Assembly (NCBI RefSeq): GCF_014203355.1
Contig: NZ_JACHIR010000001.1
Coordinates: forward strand, 5,086,038-5,150,037
Direction: 5' to 3'
Source: Kutzneria kofuensis
GTDB lineage: Bacteria > Actinomycetota > Actinomycetes > Mycobacteriales > Pseudonocardiaceae
Length of the DNA stretch: 64,000 nt
Made by a program: the position numbers and the translations under genes. The notes beneath the pieces are model-generated. The model saw nothing but the letters and a program-made list of their open reading frames with translations. It was not told the origin of the DNA and made no database searches. This document shows positions 46,296-58,000 of the stretch, in pieces. Position 1 is the stretch's first letter; every line of letters begins with the position of its first letter.

Positions 46296-47485
46296 TGACG
46301 GCTACGGCCACCGGCCTGCTGGCGGCGATCGCCGACGTCGGCGCGGACCGCACCCGTGGCGGGTACTCCCGCCACGGGTTCGACCGGGTCGAGCTGGAGC
46401 TGCGCGAGTGGTTCACGGCCGAGGCGTCGAAGCGCGGCCTGGCCGTGGAGACCGACCGCAACGGCAACATCTGGGCGTGGTGGGGAAATCCCGGTCCGGA
46501 CGCCGTGATCACCGGCAGCCACCTGGACTCCGTGCCCGGCGGCGGCGCGTTCGACGGGCCGCTCGGCGTCGTGTCCTCGCTGGCGGCGGTGGATGTGCTG
46601 CGGGCCAAGGGCTTCACGCCGCGCAGGCCGCTGGCCGTGGTGGTCTTCGTCGAGGAGGAGGGCGGTCGGTTCGGTGTGCCCTGCCTCGGCTCTCGGCTGA
46701 TGACGGGCGCGATCGACGCCGACAAGGCGCGGTCGCTGCTCGACCCGGACGGGGTGTCGCTGGCGGACGCGATCAAGCGTTCCGGCGCGGATCCGTCGAC
46801 CCTCGGGCCGGACGAGGAAGCGTTGGCGCGCATCGGATGCTTCGTCGAGCTGCACGTGGAACAGGGCCGTGGGCTGACCGTCCCGGTCGGCGTGGCGTCA
46901 TCGATCCTGGCGCACGGCCGGTGGCGGTTCACCTTCACCGGTGAGGGAAACCATGCCGGGGCAACGCTGATGGAGGATCGCCGCGACCCGATGGTGCCGG
47001 CCGCTTCGCTGGTGTTGGCCGCCCGCAAGGCGGCCGTCGGCGGTGCGCGGGCGACCGTGGGCCGGGTGGTGCCGGTTCCCGGTGGTACCAACGTGATCGC
47101 GTCCGAGGTGAACGTCTGGCTGGACGCCCGTGCGGCAGACGATGCCGCCACGAAGTCGGTCGTCGCCGAGATTCAGGCGATGGCCCGGCAGGCGGCCGCC
47201 GAGGAGGGCTGCGGGGTCCGGGTCACGCAGGAGTCGTACGGCGACACCGTTGTGTTCGACCAGGTTCTCCGTGACGATCTGTCCACTGTGCTCGGTGGTG
47301 TGCCGGCGCTGCCGACCGGCGCCGGGCATGACGCCGGCATCCTGGCCAGCCGGGTGCCGACCGCGATGTTGTTCGTGCGCAACCCGACCGGCGTCAGCCA
47401 CGCGCCGGAGGAGTACGCGGAGCCGGACGACTGCGAGGCCGGGGTTGCCGCGCTGGCGACGACGCTGGAGCATCTGGCGTCGTGA
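46295..47485 (+). CDS. M20-family amidohydrolase (AmaB/allantoate-amidohydrolase-like) in the hut operon
   Basis: A 396-residue binuclear metal amidohydrolase of the N-carbamoyl-L-amino-acid hydrolase/allantoate amidohydrolase group. Metal ligands are in TGSHLDSVPGGGAFDG, FVEEEGGRFGVPCLGSR, ELHVEQG and the C-terminal SGAGHDA-equivalent PTGAGHDAGILA; NVIASEVNVWLDARA is the dimerisation-lid region. It lies between hutU and hutF with overlapping stops and starts, and no HutG is present. Hydrolysis of N-formylglutamate is therefore the likely role (inference). Confidence 0.85.
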
Positions 47486-48789
47486 TCTACTGGTGTGAAC
47501 GGGCCTGGCTGCCCGACGGTGTGGTCGCCGGCGTGCTCGTGCACGTCGGCGACGACGGTCGGATCGCGTCAGTGTCCACTTCGGACTCTCCGCCGCCCGG
47601 TGCCCAGCGCCTGAACGGAATCGTGCTGCCGGGGTTCGCCAACGCGCACTCGCACGCGTTCCACCGGGCCCTGCGTGGCCGTACGCACGCCGACGGCGGC
47701 ACGTTCTGGACCTGGCGGCAGGCGATGTACCAGCTCGCCGAGCGGCTCACGCCGGAGAGCTACCTGAAACTGGCGACCGCCGTCTACGCCGAGATGGCCG
47801 TCGCCGGTATCGCGTGCGTCGGTGAATTCCACTACCTGCACCACGGTCCCGGCGGCACCCCGTACGCCGACCCCAACGAGATGGGCCACGTGCTGCGGGA
47901 AGCCGCCGCCACGGCCGGAATCCGCATCACGTTGCTCGACACCTGTTACGTGGCAGGGGGAATCGGCACCGAACTTACCGGCACCCAGCTCCGGTTCAGC
48001 GACGGTGACGCAACCCGTTGGGCAGCACGCGTTTCCGGGCTGAAGTCGGACAATGTGATGCGGGTCGGCGCGGCCATCCACTCCGTGCGCGGCGTTCCCC
48101 GTGAGCAGCTGGCGGACGTCGCCGCGGTCGACGGGCCGCTGCACGTCCACCTCTCCGAGCAGCCGGCGGAGAACGAGGCTTGCCTTGCCGCGTACGGAAT
48201 GACGCCGACCGCGCTGCTGGCCGAGGCCGGCGTGCTGTCGCCCCGGACGACCGCCGTGCACGCCACGCACCTCACCGAGGCCGACCGCAAGCTGCTCGGC
48301 GACAGCACCACCACTGCGTGCTTCTGCCCGACTACGGAGGCGGACCTCGCCGACGGCATCGGGCCGGCGCGGGAGCTCGTCGACGCCGGTAGCCCGCTTT
48401 CCCTTGGCAGTGACCAACATGTCGTGATCGACCCACTGGTGGAGACGCGGGCGCTCGAACACGGCGAGCGGCTGCGCACCGGCCGGCGCGGCCGGTTCAG
48501 TCCCGAGGAGCTGCTTGCCGCCGCAACCGCCGCCGGTCACGCCTGCCTCGGCTGGCCCGACGCCGGCCGCATCGCCGCCGGCGCGCCGGCGGACCTGGTC
48601 GCGATCGGTCTGGATTCAGTACGAACGGCGGGTAGCCGTCCCGAACAGGTTCTGCTTGCCGCGAATTCGTCCGATGTGGACACGGTAGTAGTCGGAGGGC
48701 GGGTTGTGGCCACCCAGGGCCGCCATGCGACGCTAGGGGAGGTAGGACCTCTTCTCGCGGACGTGATGGGGGAACTGTGGCAGTCCTGA
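47482..48789 (+). CDS. hutF: Formimidoylglutamate deiminase
   Basis: A 435-residue amidohydrolase-superfamily enzyme converting N-formimidoyl-L-glutamate to N-formyl-L-glutamate and ammonia. Metal and substrate motifs: [18 protein letters not shown], the [13 protein letters not shown] box, [36 protein letters not shown] and [16 protein letters not shown]. The presence of hutF rather than hutG/hutE alone shows the two-step route with release of ammonia and formate. GTG 47482 overlaps the preceding stop by 4 bp. Confidence 0.95.
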   Translation: MIYWCERAWLPDGVVAGVLVHVGDDGRIASVSTSDSPPPGAQRLNGIVLPGFANAHSHAFHRALRGRTHADGGTFWTWRQAMYQLAERLTPESYLKLATAVYAEMAVAGIACVGEFHYLHHGPGGTPYADPNEMGHVLREAAATAGIRITLLDTCYVAGGIGTELTGTQLRFSDGDATRWAARVSGLKSDNVMRVGAAIHSVRGVPREQLADVAAVDGPLHVHLSEQPAENEACLAAYGMTPTALLAEAGVLSPRTTAVHATHLTEADRKLLGDSTTTACFCPTTEADLADGIGPARELVDAGSPLSLGSDQHVVIDPLVETRALEHGERLRTGRRGRFSPEELLAAATAAGHACLGWPDAGRIAAGAPADLVAIGLDSVRTAGSRPEQVLLAANSSDVDTVVVGGRVVATQGRHATLGEVGPLLADVMGELWQS

Positions 48790-49922
48790 TCACCGGCATC
48801 GCCGAGCTGACCACGAACGACGGCGAGCTGGGCAAGCTGACCGACGCCGCCCTGGTGGTGGACGGCGACCGGGTGGCCTGGGTCGGAGCCGCCGCCGATG
48901 CCCCGGATGCCGACGAGCGCGTCGACGTCGAGGGCCGCGCCGTGCTGCCGGGCTGGGTCGACAGCCACACCCACCTGGTCTTCGCCGGCGACCGGACCGC
49001 CGAGTTCGGGGCCCGGATGTCCGGCCAGCCCTACGCCGCCGGCGGCATCGCCGTCACCGTCGACGCGACCCGTGCCGCCAGCGACAAGCAGCTCGCCGCC
49101 GGCCTTCGCCGGCACGTCGACGAGGCCGTTTGCCAAGGCACCACGTACATCGAGACCAAGACCGGCTACGGCCTGACCGTCGCCGACGAACTCCGCTCGG
49201 CCGTGCTGGCCGGCCAGTACGCCGACGAGGTCACGTTTCTCGGCGCGCACCTCGTGCCGCCGGGAGCGAAGGCCGACGAGTACGTGGACCTCGTGTGCGG
49301 ACCGATGCTCGACGCCGTCGCCCCACACGTGACCTGGGCCGACGTGTTCTGCGAGACCGGCGCGTTCGACGAGGACCAGTCGCGCACGGTGCTGACCGCC
49401 GCCGGCAAGAAGGGCCTCGGGCTGCGGGTGCACGGCAACCAGCTCGGCCCCGGGCCCGGCGTGCGGCTGGCCGTGGAGATGGGCGCCGCGAGCGTCGACC
49501 ACTGCACCTACCTGACGCCCGCCGACGTCGCCGCGCTGGCCGACTCCGACACCGTCGCCACGCTGCTGCCCGCCTGCGACCTGTCCACCCGGCAGCCGTT
49601 GCCCGAGGTGCGAGCACTGCTCGACGCCGGCGTCACCGTCGCGCTGGCGTCCAACTGCAATCCCGGCTCGTCGTACACGTCCTCGATGGCGTTCTGCGTG
49701 ACCACCGCCGTGCTGCAGATGCGGATGACCGTCGAGGAGGCCGTGCGCGCCGCCACGCTCGGCGGCGCGCAGGCCCTTCGTCGGGACGATATCGGCGTGC
49801 TACGACCCGGTTCGCGGGCGGACGTGCACGTGCTCAACGCTCCGTCCACCACGCATCTCGCCTACCGGCCCGGGGTGCCGCTCACCTGGGCGGTGTGGCG
49901 CGCGGGCGTTCGACAGCGGTGA
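48777..49922 (+). CDS. hutI: Imidazolonepropionase
   Basis: A 381-residue amidohydrolase that opens the imidazolone ring to formimidoylglutamate. Motifs: [85 protein letters not shown] and [21 protein letters not shown] 48777 lies inside the last codons of hutF (13-bp overlap) with GGGGGA upstream. It ends the operon and its 3' end overlaps the convergent surE by 41 bp. Confidence 0.96.
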   Translation: MAVLITGIAELTTNDGELGKLTDAALVVDGDRVAWVGAAADAPDADERVDVEGRAVLPGWVDSHTHLVFAGDRTAEFGARMSGQPYAAGGIAVTVDATRAASDKQLAAGLRRHVDEAVCQGTTYIETKTGYGLTVADELRSAVLAGQYADEVTFLGAHLVPPGAKADEYVDLVCGPMLDAVAPHVTWADVFCETGAFDEDQSRTVLTAAGKKGLGLRVHGNQLGPGPGVRLAVEMGAASVDHCTYLTPADVAALADSDTVATLLPACDLSTRQPLPEVRALLDAGVTVALASNCNPGSSYTSSMAFCVTTAVLQMRMTVEEAVRAATLGGAQALRRDDIGVLRPGSRADVHVLNAPSTTHLAYRPGVPLTWAVWRAGVRQR

Positions 49923-50634
49923 CCGACTGGAGTTCGGTGACAGTGGCGTAGCCGGCGTCCAGCAGCGCCGCGTCCGAACCCGGCTCCACCTCGTCGTCCA
50001 GCTCGACCGTGGTCAGCTCGATCATCTCGTCGTCCTGGTGGGTGACCCGGCTCTGCACCCGCCCGTACGCCGTGAGCGTCGCCCACTGCAGCGGGCCCGG
50101 GTCCGGCCGGTTCGGCACGTTCAGGTTGAGGACCGTGCCCGGTTCGATGAAGCCCAGCACGTCCTTCACGTACGGGTCGACCACGTCCCACAGCGGCACC
50201 TCCGTCGGGTCCAGGCCGACGCCCAGCGACACCGCCAGCGCCGTCACGCCGTTGATGTGCGCCGTCAGCGCTGCCCCCACCGTGCCCGAGTGGATGACCG
50301 CCCGGCCGATGTTCGGGCCCAGGTTCACGCCCGACAGCACCAGGTCCGGGCGGCCGCCGAAGGCTCCTCGGCAGCCGATCAGGGCGATCAGGCCCGGGTG
50401 CGCCTCGACCGCGTACGCCGGCACTTCCGGCAGCTCCTTCAGCGTTCGGCGCTCGACCGCCGCGCTTCGGTTGCCCGCGGACGCCGTCAGCCCGGCGCCC
50501 GTCCCGCTCGCCTCCACCCGAGGCGCCGCGATGATCGTCTCGTGGCCCAGCTCCACCGCACAGCGCGCCAGTGCCGCCAGCCCGGGGGAGTCGATGCCGT
50601 CGTCGTTGGTGACCAGAACGCGGAGTGAGTTCAC
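49882..50634 (-). CDS. surE: 5'/3'-nucleotidase SurE
   Basis: A 250-residue metal-dependent nucleotidase used in stress survival and nucleotide salvage. The metal site begins with [12 protein letters not shown] (Asp-Asp), continues with [14 protein letters not shown] and [25 protein letters not shown]. The C-terminal 30 residues, overlapping hutI on the other strand, are probably less constrained. GTG start at 50634. Confidence 0.93.
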   Translation of the reverse strand: MNSLRVLVTNDDGIDSPGLAALARCAVELGHETIIAAPRVEASGTGAGLTASAGNRSAAVERRTLKELPEVPAYAVEAHPGLIALIGCRGAFGGRPDLVLSGVNLGPNIGRAVIHSGTVGAALTAHINGVTALAVSLGVGLDPTEVPLWDVVDPYVKDVLGFIEPGTVLNLNVPNRPDPGPLQWATLTAYGRVQSRVTHQDDEMIELTTVELDDEVEPGSDAALLDAGYATVTELQSVTAVERPRATPPR

Positions 50635-50695
50635 CCCTCAGTGGTACCCGCTGACCCGCTTGAGATCTACCCGGTGTGCTTGCCGCGACGGCAAC

Positions 50696-50804
50696 CCACA
50701 TGTGCTTCTCATGTGGCATCAGTGCGCGAGTAGGAAGCGCATGTGGCGTCGCCGGTGTGCCCGAAACCGACATTCGGTGTGACGCTGGGCGGGACTCGCC
50801 GGGG
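50696..50804. repeat. Degenerate palindromic elements between surE and DUF6104
   Basis: The 173-bp intergenic stretch has a hairpin at 50696-50716 (CCACATG-N7-CATGTGG) and then 50759-50777, which matches 17 of 19 bases of the inner arm of the 42150 hairpin (TGCCCGA-A-ACC-G-ACATTCG), ending in GACTCGCC as that element does. It looks like a decayed half of the same repeat. Confidence 0.55.
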
Positions 50805-50807
50805 TCG

Positions 50808-50990
50808 TCAGTCGTCGATGTCGTCGGAGTCGTCGCGGGCCAGGAAGGTGGCCAGGCGTTCGACGGCGGTCTCGAACTCGGGGTTGAGGTCGACGAAGGC
50901 GCGCAGGCGGTCGGCGACCCAGGCGAGGGTGACCTCCTCCTCGCCGCGCCGGTCCTCCAGCTCCTCGATGCCACGGTCGGTGAAGTACAC
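50808..50990 (-). CDS. DUF6104 family small protein
   Basis: A 60-residue acidic protein, MYFTDRGIEELEDRRGEEEV at the start and ending in an Asp-rich tail. Its pattern matches a small conserved actinobacterial family (DUF6104) that tends to lie beside kgd. It is probably soluble and helical. It is 62 bp downstream of kgd on the same strand, beyond a terminator hairpin. Function unknown. Confidence 0.78.
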   Translation of the reverse strand: MYFTDRGIEELEDRRGEEEVTLAWVADRLRAFVDLNPEFETAVERLATFLARDDSDDIDD

Positions 50991-51009
50991 AGCAGCTCCT
51001 CAGAACAAC

Positions 51010-51039
51010 GATGGCCGGACCCCGAGGGGCCCGGCCATC
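51010..51039 (-). terminator. Terminator of kgd
   Basis: 9-bp arms GATGGCCGG/CCGGCCATC, with an inner CCCC/GGGG stem and a GA loop, 13 bases after the kgd stop on the minus strand; followed by a T-containing CGTTGTTCTG. Confidence 0.7.
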
Positions 51040-51052
51040 GCAAACTACAGCC

Positions 51053-54000
51053 TTACGCGAACGCCTTGGTGACCACGGCGCGCTGCTCGACCTCGTGGAC
51101 CTTGCTGAAGCCGGAGGCGGGCGCGGCCATGGGGCGGCGGGACACGCGGGTGAGCTTGCCCTGCACCTGGGGCAGCGCCTCGGGGATCACCAGGCCCAGG
51201 TGCGGCCAGGCGCCCTGGTTGGCCGGCTCCTCCTGCACCCAGCGGATGTCCTTCACGTTGGAGTACCGGTCGAGCACGGCGGCCAGCTTGCGCTCGGGCA
51301 GCGGGTAGAGCTGCTCGATGCGGGCGATGGCGACGTTGTGCGCGCCCAGCTTCTCCTTCTCGGCGGCGAGCTCGTAGTAGATCTTGCCGGTGCACAGCAG
51401 CAGCCGGTCGACCTGCTCCGGGTTCGGCTGCGTCGGGTCGTCGATGACGGACATGAACCGCCCGGTGGTGAAGTCCTCGACGGAGCTGGCGGCGGCCTTG
51501 AGGCGCAGCATGGACTTCGGCGTGAAGACCACCATCGGCCGCTTCACACCGTCGAGCGCGTGCCGGCGCAGCAGGTGGAAGTAGTTGGCCGGGGTGGACG
51601 GCACGGCGACGGTCATCGACCCCTCGGCGCACAGCTGCAGGAACCGCTCGATACGGCCGGAGCTGTGGTCGGGGCCCTGCCCCTCCAGGCCGTGCGGCAG
51701 CAGCAGCACGACATTGCCGCGCTGGCCCCACTTGGCCTCGCCGGAGGAGATGAACTCGTCGATGATCGACTGGGCGCCGTTGACGAAGTCGCCGAACTGC
51801 GCCTCCCACAGCACGAGCGCGTCGGGGTTGGCCACGGAGTAGCCGTACTCGAAGCCGAGCGCGGCGAACTCGGACAGCGCCGAGTCGTACACCATGAACT
51901 TGCCCTGGTTCTCGGCCAGGTTCTGCAGCGGCGTGTACTCGGCGCTGGTCTTGCGGTCGATCACGACGGAGTGCCGCTGGCCGAAGGTGCCGCGCTGGGA
52001 GTCCTGGCCGGACAGCCGGACGGTCTTGCCCTCCATCACCAGTGAGCCGAAGGCGAGCAGCTCGCCGAAGCCCCAGTCGATGCCGCCCTCGTGCGCCATC
52101 TGGGCCCGGCGCTCCAGCACCGGCTTGACCCGCGGGTGGGCGTTGAAGCCCTCGGGCAGCTCGATCTGCGCCTGGCCGATGCGAGCCACCACGTCGGCGG
52201 AGATGGCGGTCGGCACCTTGGCCGGCACCTGCTGCTCGGACTCGACCGAGTTGGTCGGCTTGATCGGGTGCTTCTCCAGCTCACGCACCTCGTTGAAGAC
52301 GTGCTCCAGCTGGCTGGCGTAGTCGCGCAGCGCCTTCTCGGCCTCGTCCACGGAGATGTCGCCGCGGCCGATCAGCGACTCGGTGTAGGTCTTCCGCACC
52401 GAGCGCTTGGTGTCGATGATGTCGTACATCGCCGGCTGGGTCATCGACGGGTCATCACCCTCGTTGTGACCGCGGCGGCGGTAGCAGATCATGTCGATGA
52501 CGACGTCCTTGTGGAACGCCTGCCGGTAGTCGACGGCCAGCTTGGCCACCCAGTAGCAGGCCTCCGGGTCGTCGCCGTTGACGTGGAAGACCGGCGCGCC
52601 GATCATCTTCGCCACGTCGGTGCAGTACTTGGACGACCGCGAGTGCTCCGGGTTGGTGGTGAAGCCGACCTGGTTGTTCACCACGACGTGCACGGTGCCG
52701 CCGGTGCGGTAGCCGCGCAGCAGCGCCAGGTTCAGCGTCTCGGCGACCACGCCCTGGCCGGCGAACGCGGCGTCGCCGTGCATCGCCACGGGCAGCACGG
52801 TGTAGCCCTCGCCGCCCTTGTCCAGCAGGTCCTGCTTGGCCCGGACGACACCCTCCAGCACCGGGTCCACGGCCTCCAGGTGGGACGGGTTGGAGGCCAG
52901 CGACACCTTGGTCTCGCCGTCGCCGAACATCCGGAAGTACTTGCCCTCGGCGCCGAGGTGGTACTTCACGTCGCCGGAGCCGTGGGCCTGGCCCGGGTCG
53001 AGGTTGCCCTCGAACTCGCGGAAGATCTGCGAGATCGGCTTGCCCACGATGTTGGCCAGCACGTTGAGGCGGCCGCGGTGCGGCATGCCGATGACGACCT
53101 CGTCCAGCTCGTGCTCGGCGGCCTTGTCCAGCACGGCGTCCAACAGCGGGATCAGCGTCTCGCCGCCCTCGAGGGAGAACCGCCGCTGACCGACGTACTT
53201 GGTCTGCAGGAAGGTCTCGAACGCCTCGGCCGCGTTCAGCTTGGACAGGATGTACTTCTGCACGGTGGCCGGCGGCTTGTCGTGCACGACCTCGACCCGC
53301 TCCTGCAGCCAGCGCCGCTCGGCGGGCTCCAGGATGTGCGTGTACTCGACGCCGACGGTGCGGCAGTAGGAGTTGCGCAGCACGCCCAGGATGTCGCGCA
53401 GCTTCATCTTCTCCTGGCCGGCGAAGCCGCCCACGGCGAACTCGCGGTCCAGGTCCCACAGGGTCAGGCCGTGCGAGAGGACGTCGAGGTCCTCGTGCCG
53501 GCGCTGCCGGTAGTTCAGCGGGTCGGTGTCGGCCATCAGGTGGCCGCGCGAGCGGAACGCGTCGATCAGCTCGATCACCCGGGCGGTCTTGTCGACCGAG
53601 CCCTCGGGCAGGTCCTCCACCCAGCGGATCGGCTCGTACGGCAGCCGCAGCGAGGTGAAGATGTCGTCGTAGAAGCCGTCCTCGCCGAGCAGCAGCTGGT
53701 GGATGCGGCGCAGGAACTCGCCGGACTCGGCGCCCTGGATGATGCGGTGGTCGTAGGTCGAGGTCAGCGTCATGATCTTGCTGACGCCCATCTCGACCAG
53801 GGCCTTCTCGCTGGTGCCCTGGAAGTGCGCCGGGTACTCCATCGCGCCGACGCCGACGATCGCGCCCTGGCCGGCGGTCAGCCGCGGCACCGAGTGGTTG
53901 GTGCCGATGGTGCCCGGGTTGGTCAGCTGGATGGTGCTGCCGGCGAAGTCGTCCGCGGTCAGGCCGCCGCTGCGGGCCTTGCGGATCAGGTCCTCGTAGG

Positions 54001-54748
54001 CCTGCCAGAACTGCGTGAACGTCATCGACTCGCAGTTCTTGATGGCCGCGACCACCAGCGAGCGCTGGCCGTTCTTGCCGGGCAGGTCGATGGCCAGGCC
54101 CAGGTTCACGTGCTCCGGCGTGATGATCGAGGGCTTGCCGTCGACCACGCCGTAGGAGTTGTTCATGTTCGGGTACGACTCGAGCGCCCGGACCAGCGCG
54201 TACCCGATGATGTGGGTGAAGGAGACCTTGCCGCCGCGGGTCCGCTTCAGGTGGTTGTTGATGACGATGCGGTTGTCCGCCAGCAGCTTGGCCGGGACCG
54301 CGCGGACGCTGGTCGCGGTCGGCACGGTCAGCGAGGCGTCCATGTTGCGGGCGATCGCCGCGGCGGCGCCGCGCAGGGGCTTCACGTCGGAGCCGGCGGC
54401 CGGCTTCACGGGCGCGGCGGTGGCCGCGGCGGCCGGCGTCGGCTTGGTGCTCGGCAGCGTGGTCTGAGCCGGCGTCGGGGTGGCGGCCGGTGCGGAGGCG
54501 GCCGGCGGCGTCGCGGCGCGGCCGTTGGCCGGCGGGGGCGCGGTGGTGGTGGTCGCCGTCGCGGTGGCGGCGGTGCTGCCGTTGACGGCGGTGGTGCCGG
54601 CGGCCGTGCGCTGCGTCGCCTTGTAGTCGGCGAAGAAGTCATGCCACGCCGGGTCGACGGATGACGGGTCGGCGAGGAACTGGTCGTACATCTCCTCGAC
54701 CAGCCACTCGTTCGGGCCGAACTGCGACGCAGAGCTGGAGCTGGACAC
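51053..54748 (-). CDS. kgd: Multifunctional 2-oxoglutarate dehydrogenase/decarboxylase (Kgd)
   Basis: A 1231-residue actinobacterial E1 component fused to an E2-type acyltransferase. Start [24 protein letters not shown] is the typical E1 N-terminus, followed by a long Ala/Pro/Thr-rich linker (about 50-120). The acyltransferase domain (about 130-360) has [13 protein letters not shown] and [14 protein letters not shown]. The TPP-dependent part (about 400-1231) has the region [44 protein letters not shown] and [18 protein letters not shown]. It feeds succinyl-CoA or succinic semialdehyde metabolism. In mycobacteria its activity is controlled by the FHA protein GarA; no garA is in the window. Confidence 0.97.
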   Translation of the reverse strand: MSSSSSASQFGPNEWLVEEMYDQFLADPSSVDPAWHDFFADYKATQRTAAGTTAVNGSTAATATATTTTAPPPANGRAATPPAASAPAATPTPAQTTLPSTKPTPAAAATAAPVKPAAGSDVKPLRGAAAAIARNMDASLTVPTATSVRAVPAKLLADNRIVINNHLKRTRGGKVSFTHIIGYALVRALESYPNMNNSYGVVDGKPSIITPEHVNLGLAIDLPGKNGQRSLVVAAIKNCESMTFTQFWQAYEDLIRKARSGGLTADDFAGSTIQLTNPGTIGTNHSVPRLTAGQGAIVGVGAMEYPAHFQGTSEKALVEMGVSKIMTLTSTYDHRIIQGAESGEFLRRIHQLLLGEDGFYDDIFTSLRLPYEPIRWVEDLPEGSVDKTARVIELIDAFRSRGHLMADTDPLNYRQRRHEDLDVLSHGLTLWDLDREFAVGGFAGQEKMKLRDILGVLRNSYCRTVGVEYTHILEPAERRWLQERVEVVHDKPPATVQKYILSKLNAAEAFETFLQTKYVGQRRFSLEGGETLIPLLDAVLDKAAEHELDEVVIGMPHRGRLNVLANIVGKPISQIFREFEGNLDPGQAHGSGDVKYHLGAEGKYFRMFGDGETKVSLASNPSHLEAVDPVLEGVVRAKQDLLDKGGEGYTVLPVAMHGDAAFAGQGVVAETLNLALLRGYRTGGTVHVVVNNQVGFTTNPEHSRSSKYCTDVAKMIGAPVFHVNGDDPEACYWVAKLAVDYRQAFHKDVVIDMICYRRRGHNEGDDPSMTQPAMYDIIDTKRSVRKTYTESLIGRGDISVDEAEKALRDYASQLEHVFNEVRELEKHPIKPTNSVESEQQVPAKVPTAISADVVARIGQAQIELPEGFNAHPRVKPVLERRAQMAHEGGIDWGFGELLAFGSLVMEGKTVRLSGQDSQRGTFGQRHSVVIDRKTSAEYTPLQNLAENQGKFMVYDSALSEFAALGFEYGYSVANPDALVLWEAQFGDFVNGAQSIIDEFISSGEAKWGQRGNVVLLLPHGLEGQGPDHSSGRIERFLQLCAEGSMTVAVPSTPANYFHLLRRHALDGVKRPMVVFTPKSMLRLKAAASSVEDFTTGRFMSVIDDPTQPNPEQVDRLLLCTGKIYYELAAEKEKLGAHNVAIARIEQLYPLPERKLAAVLDRYSNVKDIRWVQEEPANQGAWPHLGLVIPEALPQVQGKLTRVSRRPMAAPASGFSKVHEVEQRAVVTKAFA

Positions 54749-55093
54749 GGCTGGCGCTCGCCTCTATCTATCTCGCTATTTGTACTGACTCACTCCGCCA
54801 GCAAGGCTAGTCCTCCGCGCAGGTCGCTTCACACACAGCCGAGCCGGCACAACGTCAGGTGGATCACATGATCAATCCAGATCATCCCACCGACTTGGGC
54901 TTCTGACCGGCTCTGTTGAGCAGGGCTTAGGGAACTGGATCGTTTCAGTCCTGCACTTGCACGGGAAACGATTGTGGCCGGAACCACGTTTGGTGTTGCC
55001 TCACGCGCCCGCACGTGCAGTTACCTGCGCCGCGTGCCGCGGCGGGCTCGGCCCCTTCGGGGCCGGCGCCTCGCACTCTCCTGTGTCGGCGGG
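54749..55093. other. Intergenic region upstream of kgd
   Basis: About 345 bp. It should hold the kgd promoter. I see a short CTAT-rich stretch at about 54765-54778, clustered GATCA words at about 54855-54885, and a 7-bp hairpin CGGCCCC-TTC-GGGGCCG at 55049-55065 that may end the minus-strand ABC exporter transcript. No gene is supported. Confidence 0.5.
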
Positions 55094-58000
55094 TCAGGCG
55101 GCGTCGTCGATATGGGCTCCGGTTCGCCACATCTCCGCGTACCGGCCGCCGGCCTCCAGCAACTCCGCGTGCGTGCCCTGCTCGACGATCCGGCCCTGCT
55201 CCAGCACCACGATGCGGTCCGCACGGGCGGCGGTCGCGAGCCGGTGCGCGACGACGAACGTGGTCCGGCGGCCGGCGAGGCGCTCGCTGGCGGCGAGCAC
55301 CGTGGCCTCGGTCGCCGGATCCAGCGCGGCGGTGGCTTCGTCGAGGAGCAGCACGGCCGGGTCGACCAGTTCCGCACGGGCCAACGCCACCAGCTGGCGC
55401 TGGCCGGCGGACAGCGCCTGCCCGCGTTCGCCAACCTGCTGGTGCATCGCGTGCTGCAGCCCGGCGACCTGCCGCAGCGCCCCGACCGCCCGCACGGCGG
55501 CCGTCACCTCATCGCGTGAAGCCGTCGGGCGGCCGTAGCGGACGTTGTCGGCGACGTCGCCGACGAACAGGTGCGCCTCCTGCGGCACGACGCCGAGCCG
55601 GCCGCGGTAGCCGTCCAGGTCGTACTGGCGTACGTCGACGCCGTCCACGAGCACGGCGCCGTCGGTCACGTCGTAGAACCGCGCGACGAGCTTCACCAGC
55701 GTCGACTTGCCCGCGCCGGTGCGGCCGACGAGTGCGACGGTCTCGCCGGCGCGGACATGCAGGCTCACGCGATCGAGTGCCGGCGTCGCCGCACCCTCGT
55801 AGCGGAACGTCACGTCACGCAGCTCGATCTCGCCGCGCAGCGTCGACGGCACCGGCACGGGCGTCGACGGCGGCACGATCGAGGACCGTGTGTTCAGCAG
55901 CTCACCGATGCGCTTCAAGCCGACCATCGCCTGCTGGTAGCCGTCGAACACGCCGGACAGCTGCTGCACCGGCGCGAAGAACAGCCCCAGGTACAGCTGG
56001 AACGCCAGCAGCGCGCCGGCGCTCAGGTCGCCGCTCGCCACGCGGTACGCGCCGACCGCGAGCACGGCCGCCTGCGCCACGCCGGAAAGCAGCGCCACGA
56101 ACGGGAAGTACGTGGCGATGTAGCGCTGTGCCCGCAGCCGTGACGTCCGATACGCGAGGCTGCGCTCCCCGAACTCCCGTGCCGAGTACTGCTCGCGCGT
56201 GAACGCCTGCGTGACGCGCAGCCCCGACACGTTCTCCTGGAGGTCGGCGTTCACGACGCTGACCCGCTCGCGCGCCTGGGCGTACGCCTCGGACGACGCC
56301 TTGCGGAAGAAGTACGTCGCCACCGCCAGGATCGGGATCGCCGCCATCGCGACCAGGGCCAGCCCGATGTCCGTGACCAGCAACGCCACCGCGATGCCCA
56401 CGATGGTCAGCGCGCTCACCGCCGCCGTGACCAGGCCGGTCTGGAGGAACGTGGACAGCGCGTCGACGTCCGTGGTCATCCGGGTCATGATCCGGCCGGC
56501 GAGCTCGCGCTCGTAGTAGTCGAGTCCGAGCCGTTGCAGGTGCGCGAAGCTCCGCACGCGCAGCACGTACAGAAGGCGCTCGCCCACGCGAGCCGTCAGC
56601 ACCGTCTCCACGCGTGTGTTGAGCCAGTTGACGACGACGATGCCGGCACCGAGGCCCGTCGCCACCCACAGCGCGCCCATGGTGCCGCGCGTGACGCCGT
56701 CGTCGACGCCGTAGCGCACCAGCGCCGGCAGCGCCATGGAGCTGAGGGCGTCGATCGTGACCAGCGCGCCGACGAGCAGCAGTGCCCAACGCACCGGCCG
56801 TAGCAGCGACACCAACCCGAACTTGCGGGCGGTGGCACCGGTATCGGGGCTCAGGTTCGGCTGTTCGGTCGCCTCGGGGAGCGGCACGAGGTCGGGCACG
56901 TCCGGCTCCTCCGGCGTGACCGCCGGCCACAGCTCCGCCGACGCGACGTCGATGTGCGCCGTCGCGTCCTCGATCGCCTCACCTGGGCCGGCCAGCAGCT
57001 CCCGGAACAGCGTGCAGCGCTCGTTCAGCTCCTCCTCGGTGCCGACGTCGACGACCTTGCCGCCGTCCAGCACCGCGATGCGGTCCGCCAGCGCGAGCGT
57101 GGAACGCCGGTGCGCGACGAGGAGCGTGGTGCGCTGCGCGGTGACGGCCTTGAGCGTGTCGTGGATCGCCGCCTCGGTCACGGCGTCGACCGCCGACGTC
57201 GCGTCGTCCAGCACGAGCACGCGCGGCGCCGACAGCAGCGCCCGTGCCAGGGCGATGCGCTGCCGCTGGCCGCCGGACAGCGTGAGGCCGCGTTCACCGA
57301 CCTTCGTCTCGTAGCCCTCGGGCAAAGCCGTGACGAACTCGTGCGCCTCGGCCGCGCGCGCCGCCTCCTCGACCTCCGCGTCCGTGGCGTCCGGGCGGCC
57401 GTAGGCGATGTTGGCGCGGATGGTGTCGGAGAACAGGAACGCCTCCTCGAACACCACCCCCACCGCGTTGCGCAGCGAATGCAGCCGCAGTTGCCGCACG
57501 TCCACGCCGCCGACGCGGATCGCGCCCTGGTGCACGTCGTAGAAGCGGGGCAGCAGCAGCGACACGGTCGACTTGCCGGAACCGGCGGTGCCCACCAGCG
57601 CCAGCGTCTCGCCTGGCTCCACGCGCAGGCTCACGCGATCCAGCACCGGCTCGCTGCGCGCGTACCCGAACGTGATGTCGTCCAGTTCGACGGCCAGCGG
57701 GCCGTCGGGCACGTCCTCGCTGCCGTCCTTCACGTCCGGCTGCGAGTCGATGAGTTCGTTGACCCGGTTCACGCTCGCCTTCGTCACCTGCGCGGTGACC
57801 ATCGCCGCCGCGAGGAAGCGGGCCGGTCCGAGCAGGCCCGTCACGTAGCTGGCGAACGCGAGGAAGGTGCCCAGCGTCACCTGGCCGTTCAGCGCCAACC
57901 AGCCGCCGAGGCCCAGCACCGCGATCTGCCCGAACAGCGGCATCGCGCCCAGCGTCGCCGTCGGCGGTGCGGTCAGCTTGGCGGCACGCATCCGTAACGA